Assembly (NCBI GenBank): GCA_016201275.1 | Contig: JACQDB010000075.1 | Location: 1-48,154, forward strand | Reading direction: 5' to 3' | Source of the DNA: Acidobacteriota bacterium | Lineage (GTDB): Bacteria; Acidobacteriota; Blastocatellia; UBA7656 | Length of the DNA stretch: 48,154 nucleotides | Shown here: positions 45,227 to 48,154 of the stretch, piece by piece | Layout: each line of letters opens with the position of its first letter | Numbering within the stretch: position 1 is the first letter of the stretch | Made by a program: the position numbers and the translations under genes | Notes under the pieces: model-generated | Database searches by the model: none | Told to the model about the DNA's origin: nothing | What the model saw: the letters and a program-made list of their open reading frames with translations, nothing else

Positions 45227-45966
45227 GCCTTGCCTCCTAAGCTTTCGATGATGCGCGGAATCGCTGTGAAGTCTGCGGTCACGGCGTCGGCAATTGTGGT
45301 TTCGTCTTTTTGCATAGGCGTCACGCCGACAAAGCGTATGGCGTAAAAGTTCGCTCGTTTTGCGCCGATGATGTCGGTGGGTTCGAGGTCGCCTATGTGA
45401 ACCATTTCCTGTGGTCGAGCGCCAAGCGTAGCCGCAGTCATGGCGAAGACATTGGCGTGCGGTTTGGCGCATCCGGCTTCGTCAGAAAAGACCAGCGAAT
45501 CGAAAGCCTCCAGAATACCGGCCTGGCGCATCAACTGTTTTAACACACGCCCCGGCGAAAAACCTATATCGGAAATGATGCCTAGGCGGTAGCGTTTGGC
45601 TAATTGCTCGACGACCAAAAGCGCGCCGCGAACCAATACCGGTGGGCGTTCGTGTATGCCTTCTTCATAAGCGCGGACGATGTTTGCCATCGCTGCTTCG
45701 GGTAAAGAGGCATTCAGATGATGGAGGACGCGCGCCAGTCTTTGGCTTGCCGTCAGAGTGCGATATTGCTCGCTCCAGATGAGGTGATGCGATTCGGCTT
45801 CGAGTCTGGCGGCCTGCTCGATTTGGGCCTCGGTGAAATTGCCGCCTTCGGCATTCAAGGCGGCTTGCAAAAAATGACGGCGGCGTTCCTGATACAGTTT
45901 GAAGCCGCCCGGCGCTTCCGTAAACAGGGTGTTCCAGAAATCGAACGAAATTGCTTGTATTGCCAA
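45223..45966 (-). CDS. HAD-superfamily hydrolase
   Basis: The 247-residue protein has motif I SFDFWNTLF (nucleophile Asp; the second Asp of DxD is Trp, a known variant), motif II LGIISDIGFSPG, motif III Lys in CAKPHANVF and motif IV MVHIGDLEPTDIIGAKRANF. It is a cap-containing phosphatase-like protein of unknown substrate. The start is uncertain. The conserved protein begins at AIQAISFDF; TTG 45966 has AGGAG five bases upstream, while the longer frame to 46239 runs antisense through rsmG and is not credible. Confidence 0.88.
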   Translation of the reverse strand: MAIQAISFDFWNTLFTEAPGGFKLYQERRRHFLQAALNAEGGNFTEAQIEQAARLEAESHHLIWSEQYRTLTASQRLARVLHHLNASLPEAAMANIVRAYEEGIHERPPVLVRGALLVVEQLAKRYRLGIISDIGFSPGRVLKQLMRQAGILEAFDSLVFSDEAGCAKPHANVFAMTAATLGARPQEMVHIGDLEPTDIIGAKRANFYAIRFVGVTPMQKDETTIADAVTADFTAIPRIIESLGGKA

Positions 45967-46026
45967 AATGACTCCTGCCCATTGTGATGCGAGCGATTGT
46001 GTTTCGCCGCGCTCGAACCTATTGTA

Positions 46027-46689
46027 ATGATTGCGATGAACCCCAACAAACCGGAAAACGAAAAAGCGCGGGAAGAATTTCAAGCGGCGCTGCTTGAAGC
46101 CTTGAGCGCTTTCCACCTCGGCGCGCTGGGCGATGAGCAGTTGGCGCAACTGGTCGAGCATTACGCGATGATGCGGGAATGGAACCGGCATAGCAATTTG
46201 ACGCGCATCGTTGCGCCGTTTGAAGCGGCGCGGCTGCATTATGCTGAATCATTGTTCGGAGCGCGCTGGTTGGGCGCGGCGCGTGCAGTTTTAGACATCG
46301 GCAGCGGCGCGGGGTTTCCCGGCTTGCCGCTTGCGGTTGCCTGCCCCGGAGTTGAGGTGACGGCGCTGGAAGCGAATCAGAAAAAAGCGCTCTTTTTATA
46401 CGAAGCGAAAGACGCTTTGCAACTCCAAAATTTCAAAGTTGCCCGAGCCCGCCTAGAAGATTTCGATTGTCGTCGGTTTGATTGGTTGTGCAGTCGAGCG
46501 CTGGATCGCGCCGATGCGGTGATGCCACGGGTCTTGAATCATCTGGGCGAGCGGCAACATCTGATGCTTTATTGTGCGCCGGATATGGTCGAACACCTCA
46601 AGCAGAAAGCGGCCATCGGTTATCGCCTCGAAACTCATCGGCTACCGTTTGCCGCCACCCGCCTCGTCGCTATTTTTTCCCGTTCGTAA
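46027..46689 (+). CDS. rsmG: 16S rRNA (guanine527-N7)-methyltransferase
   Basis: The 220-residue protein has LVEHYAMMREWNRHSNLTRI and the SAM motif VLDIGSGAGFPGLPLAVACP, followed by VTALEANQKKALFLYEAKDA and the arm DWLCSRALDRADAVMP. It methylates G527 in the 530 loop of 16S rRNA; loss gives low-level streptomycin resistance in other bacteria. It diverges from the HAD gene with about 60 bp between. ATG 46027 or 46036 may be used; the earlier frame start at 45997 lacks support. Confidence 0.95.
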   Translation: MIAMNPNKPENEKAREEFQAALLEALSAFHLGALGDEQLAQLVEHYAMMREWNRHSNLTRIVAPFEAARLHYAESLFGARWLGAARAVLDIGSGAGFPGLPLAVACPGVEVTALEANQKKALFLYEAKDALQLQNFKVARARLEDFDCRRFDWLCSRALDRADAVMPRVLNHLGERQHLMLYCAPDMVEHLKQKAAIGYRLETHRLPFAATRLVAIFSRS

Positions 46690-46828
46690 AGCAAAGTTGG
46701 CCGGTTTGCCGTGATCCTTGCTTACGCAAGGCGCGGTTGTGGATAGCGACGCGAGAGCGTTTTCGAGGCTCTGGAAAATTTGCCTCTGCAAAAAAATGCC
46801 GCACGTCAGCGCCTGACTTCATCGTGGT

Positions 46829-46858
46829 GTTGCGAGAAAAATTGTTGCGAGAAAAATG
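46829..46858. repeat. 15-base tandem duplication
   Basis: GTTGCGAGAAAAATT is followed directly by GTTGCGAGAAAAATG, differing only in the last base. Confidence 0.8.
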
Positions 46859-46910
46859 CCTGATTGACCGGGCGCGGTTGCTGAGGATTGCGGATGAAAG
46901 CAAGTGCAAC

Positions 46911-46945
46911 CTTGTACAGGCGACCCTGCGGTGGTTGCCCGTACC
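46911..46945. repeat. Family A repeat, single arm
   Basis: The sequence around GGCGACCCTGCGGTGG matches the right arm of the window-start palindrome read in reverse, and the match extends into the flanking AAGTGCAACC. Two substitutions (GGTTGCC for GGTCGCC, ACAGG for ACGGG) mark decay. Confidence 0.75.
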
Positions 46946-47381
46946 AGGCATTGGAAAAGTATTCACGTCTTGCAAGTTATTTCATCCACCCTTTCAGGTT
47001 TCCGGTTTGCCGGTTGGTCATTTCAAAAGAGCCTCTGTGAATGAAACCTGTCACAATGACTTGTTGCCGGGCTGGTCATCAACTCAGGCGCGAAAAATAT
47101 GAGCAAAGATGAGCAATTCAGGGACGGCGAGGCGATGGCACAGCCATTGCTATTATCAACACCGGAAGCTTGAGGCACAGAGTTTCAAGGTGCTTTCTTA
47201 TGGTGCCATCATGCTTTGTCGGGAAATGGCGCGATAGACTGGCACGTATCATTCTAGTACCAACCGCAAAGAACCTCACCAGCTTTGCGGCGGATGATAC
47301 AGTGCCGCCTCGCGCATAACTTTTAATGAAGAACCCTCTCTACATTTAAGTTCCGACGAGAGCATGATGGCCCGCTTTCTA

Positions 47382-47416
47382 AATTGCGGATTGCCGAATG
47401 CGGATTGCGGATTGGC
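47382..47416. repeat. ATTGCGG heptamer array
   Basis: Five heptamers (ATTGCGG, ATTGCCG, AATGCGG, ATTGCGG, ATTGGCA) lie in the gene-free tract. This is the intergenic form of the repeat also found in frame at 23716 and 41718. Confidence 0.8.
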
Positions 47417-47584
47417 AACCGCTGCCTTCAACCTCTGCTAAATATTAAATCTCTGCTAAAAAATATTTACTGCATCTGGCGTCTTCTGTGCCCGTACTCA
47501 ACATCTTGAGGTATTCACCCCAACGGCATACAACATCTATGGAACCTTCACGCTCACTATAGCAGGTTGCAGAGATATGCGATT

Positions 47585-47640
47585 GGTTGAAAGGCGCGCT
47601 CCGACCATAAATTGCGGCGGTCACAGACCGCCTCTCAACC
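47585..47640. repeat. Family B repeat with one decayed arm
   Basis: GCGGTCACAGACCGCCTCTC (47617-47636) plus AACC is a clear right arm. GGTTGAAAGGCG at 47585 is a decayed left arm. Confidence 0.65.
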
Positions 47641-47914
47641 AGGTGTCATGGTCGTGGGCAAATGAAATTCGCTATAAGATTGAAAATGAAATCAGCTTGC
47701 CAATCACTGCACCGCCAAGAACACGAAGGGGCTTGATGGTTGCTTTGGCGTCGTGATTTTTGTGAGCTTGGGGATGCAGTGATTTTGTGGTTGCTCCGTA
47801 CCGGAGAGTCAAAGGTTTTCTTCAACCAATGCAAATTCCGTGTAACGACCCAGCCGGTTTGAAAATTGCCGGTCGCTTCGTTGGTGCGCCGTCGGCGCAC
47901 CGGAGAGCCAAGCC

Positions 47915-47938
47915 AGCGGTCACAGACCGCTGCTCAAC
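47915..47938. repeat. Family B repeat, single arm
   Basis: AGCGGTCACAGACCGCTGCT followed by CAAC matches the right arm of the copy at 23864-23917 with one substitution. It contains its own AGCGGT...ACCGCT palindrome. Confidence 0.7.
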
Positions 47939-48041
47939 GGGAATCAGGGGATTCTATTTTCTTCCAACTCCCTTAGCTCGACTTTGTACAATTTCAAATT
48001 GAACCACACCAATCAAGGGCTGACCTTGCGGTTCGCGCATT

Positions 48042-48084
48042 GAATTATTGAACCTCATCTCAACAAGCTGAGGTTCAATAATTC
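48042..48084. repeat. 16-bp perfect palindrome
   Basis: GAATTATTGAACCTCA (48042-48057) and its exact complement (48069-48084) enclose an 11-base loop. It is AT-richer than the other families and has no partner gene in the window; a terminator of a gene beyond the right edge is possible. Confidence 0.65.
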
Positions 48085-48154
48085 TAGGTGCTGAAAAAGC
48101 CAATGAAATCAGGCTGCTGCGCCGCTGAAAAATCTAGCAACGGAGAGCCGAGGC

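Larger units (their letters stand above)
46690..48154. other. Gene-free, repeat-rich tract
   Basis: In 1465 bp no frame has convincing coding character. The tract holds members of at least three repeat families (A at 46911-46945, the GGATTGC heptamers at 47382-47416, B at 47585-47640 and 47915-47938). It also has a 15-base tandem duplication (46829-46858) and a separate palindrome at 48042-48084. It looks like a landing zone for repeats or decayed mobile DNA; the cause is not visible. Confidence 0.6.

Noticed and set aside
44990-45472. Longer version of the 78-residue protein
   Set aside because: The upstream part is an out-of-frame reading of the HAD gene; the ATG at 45226 has a ribosome site and the usual ATGA overlap.
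45223-45966. HAD hydrolase as inactive because motif I is DFWNTL
   Set aside because: The nucleophilic Asp and the later motifs are present, and this Trp variant is common in the superfamily, so it is not evidence of inactivation.
46482-47102. Plus-strand frame of 206 codons overlapping the rsmG 3' end
   Set aside because: The first part is a shifted reading of rsmG and the rest crosses repeats; no recognisable protein.

Overview
The window looks like a chromosomal segment of a didermic, moderately GC-rich bacterium, most likely an acidobacterium of the Blastocatellia type. This is inferred from gene content and style: a decaheme cytochrome with an MtrB/PioB-like barrel, BtpA, paired M16 peptidases, a long RpoN/LPS-transport operon, cyanobacterium-like XisH/XisI proteins and many dispersed repeats. 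No rRNA, tRNA or CRISPR array was found.

Layout. 115-3644 (minus): a two-gene electron-transfer unit, decaheme cytochrome then outer-membrane barrel. 4180-4983 (minus): BtpA-like TIM barrel. 5053-12042 (plus): a zinc-binding M16 peptidase and its motif-less partner, separated by about 4 kb of accessory DNA. That insert holds a 338-bp inverted-repeat element, a membrane Ser/Thr kinase fused to a SUMF1/C-lectin domain whose C-terminus looks like a diversity-generating-retroelement (DGR) variable region, a xisH broken by a nonsense codon, xisI, and an Rpn/PD-(D/E)XK nuclease. 12326-16024 (minus): a large hybrid histidine kinase with a degenerate Hpt domain. 16528-22600: a membrane FxLYD-like protein, selA, an uncharacterised gene and guaB. 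22750-31569 (minus): an OppD-type ATPase, then (in transcription order from the right) lptC/A-lptB-rpoN-hpf-rapZ-PTS EIIA, the classic rpoN neighbourhood. 31656-43903 (minus): an exopolysaccharide/O-antigen cluster of wzz, wecB, O-antigen ligase, heparinase-like protein, asparagine synthase, flippase, methyltransferase and glycosyltransferase, ending in a SUKH/SMI1-like gene. 44060-46689: a glycine-zipper protein, a HAD hydrolase pair and rsmG. 46690-48154: a gene-free tract full of repeats.

The most unusual large-scale signal is repeat invasion. Heptanucleotide tandem repeats, arranged as inverted arms, fill three spacers of the rpoN operon almost exactly from stop codon to start codon. Related heptamers (and one octamer array) are also carried in frame inside selA, a methyltransferase, a glycosyltransferase, an OppD-type ATPase and an O-antigen ligase. 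In selA and the methyltransferase they encode the same peptide. Palindromic REP-like families are scattered between genes, and one copy lies in frame inside the heparinase-like gene. The other leading observations are the DGR-like target with a hairpin just 3' of it, and a RapZ whose Walker A lysine is methionine.
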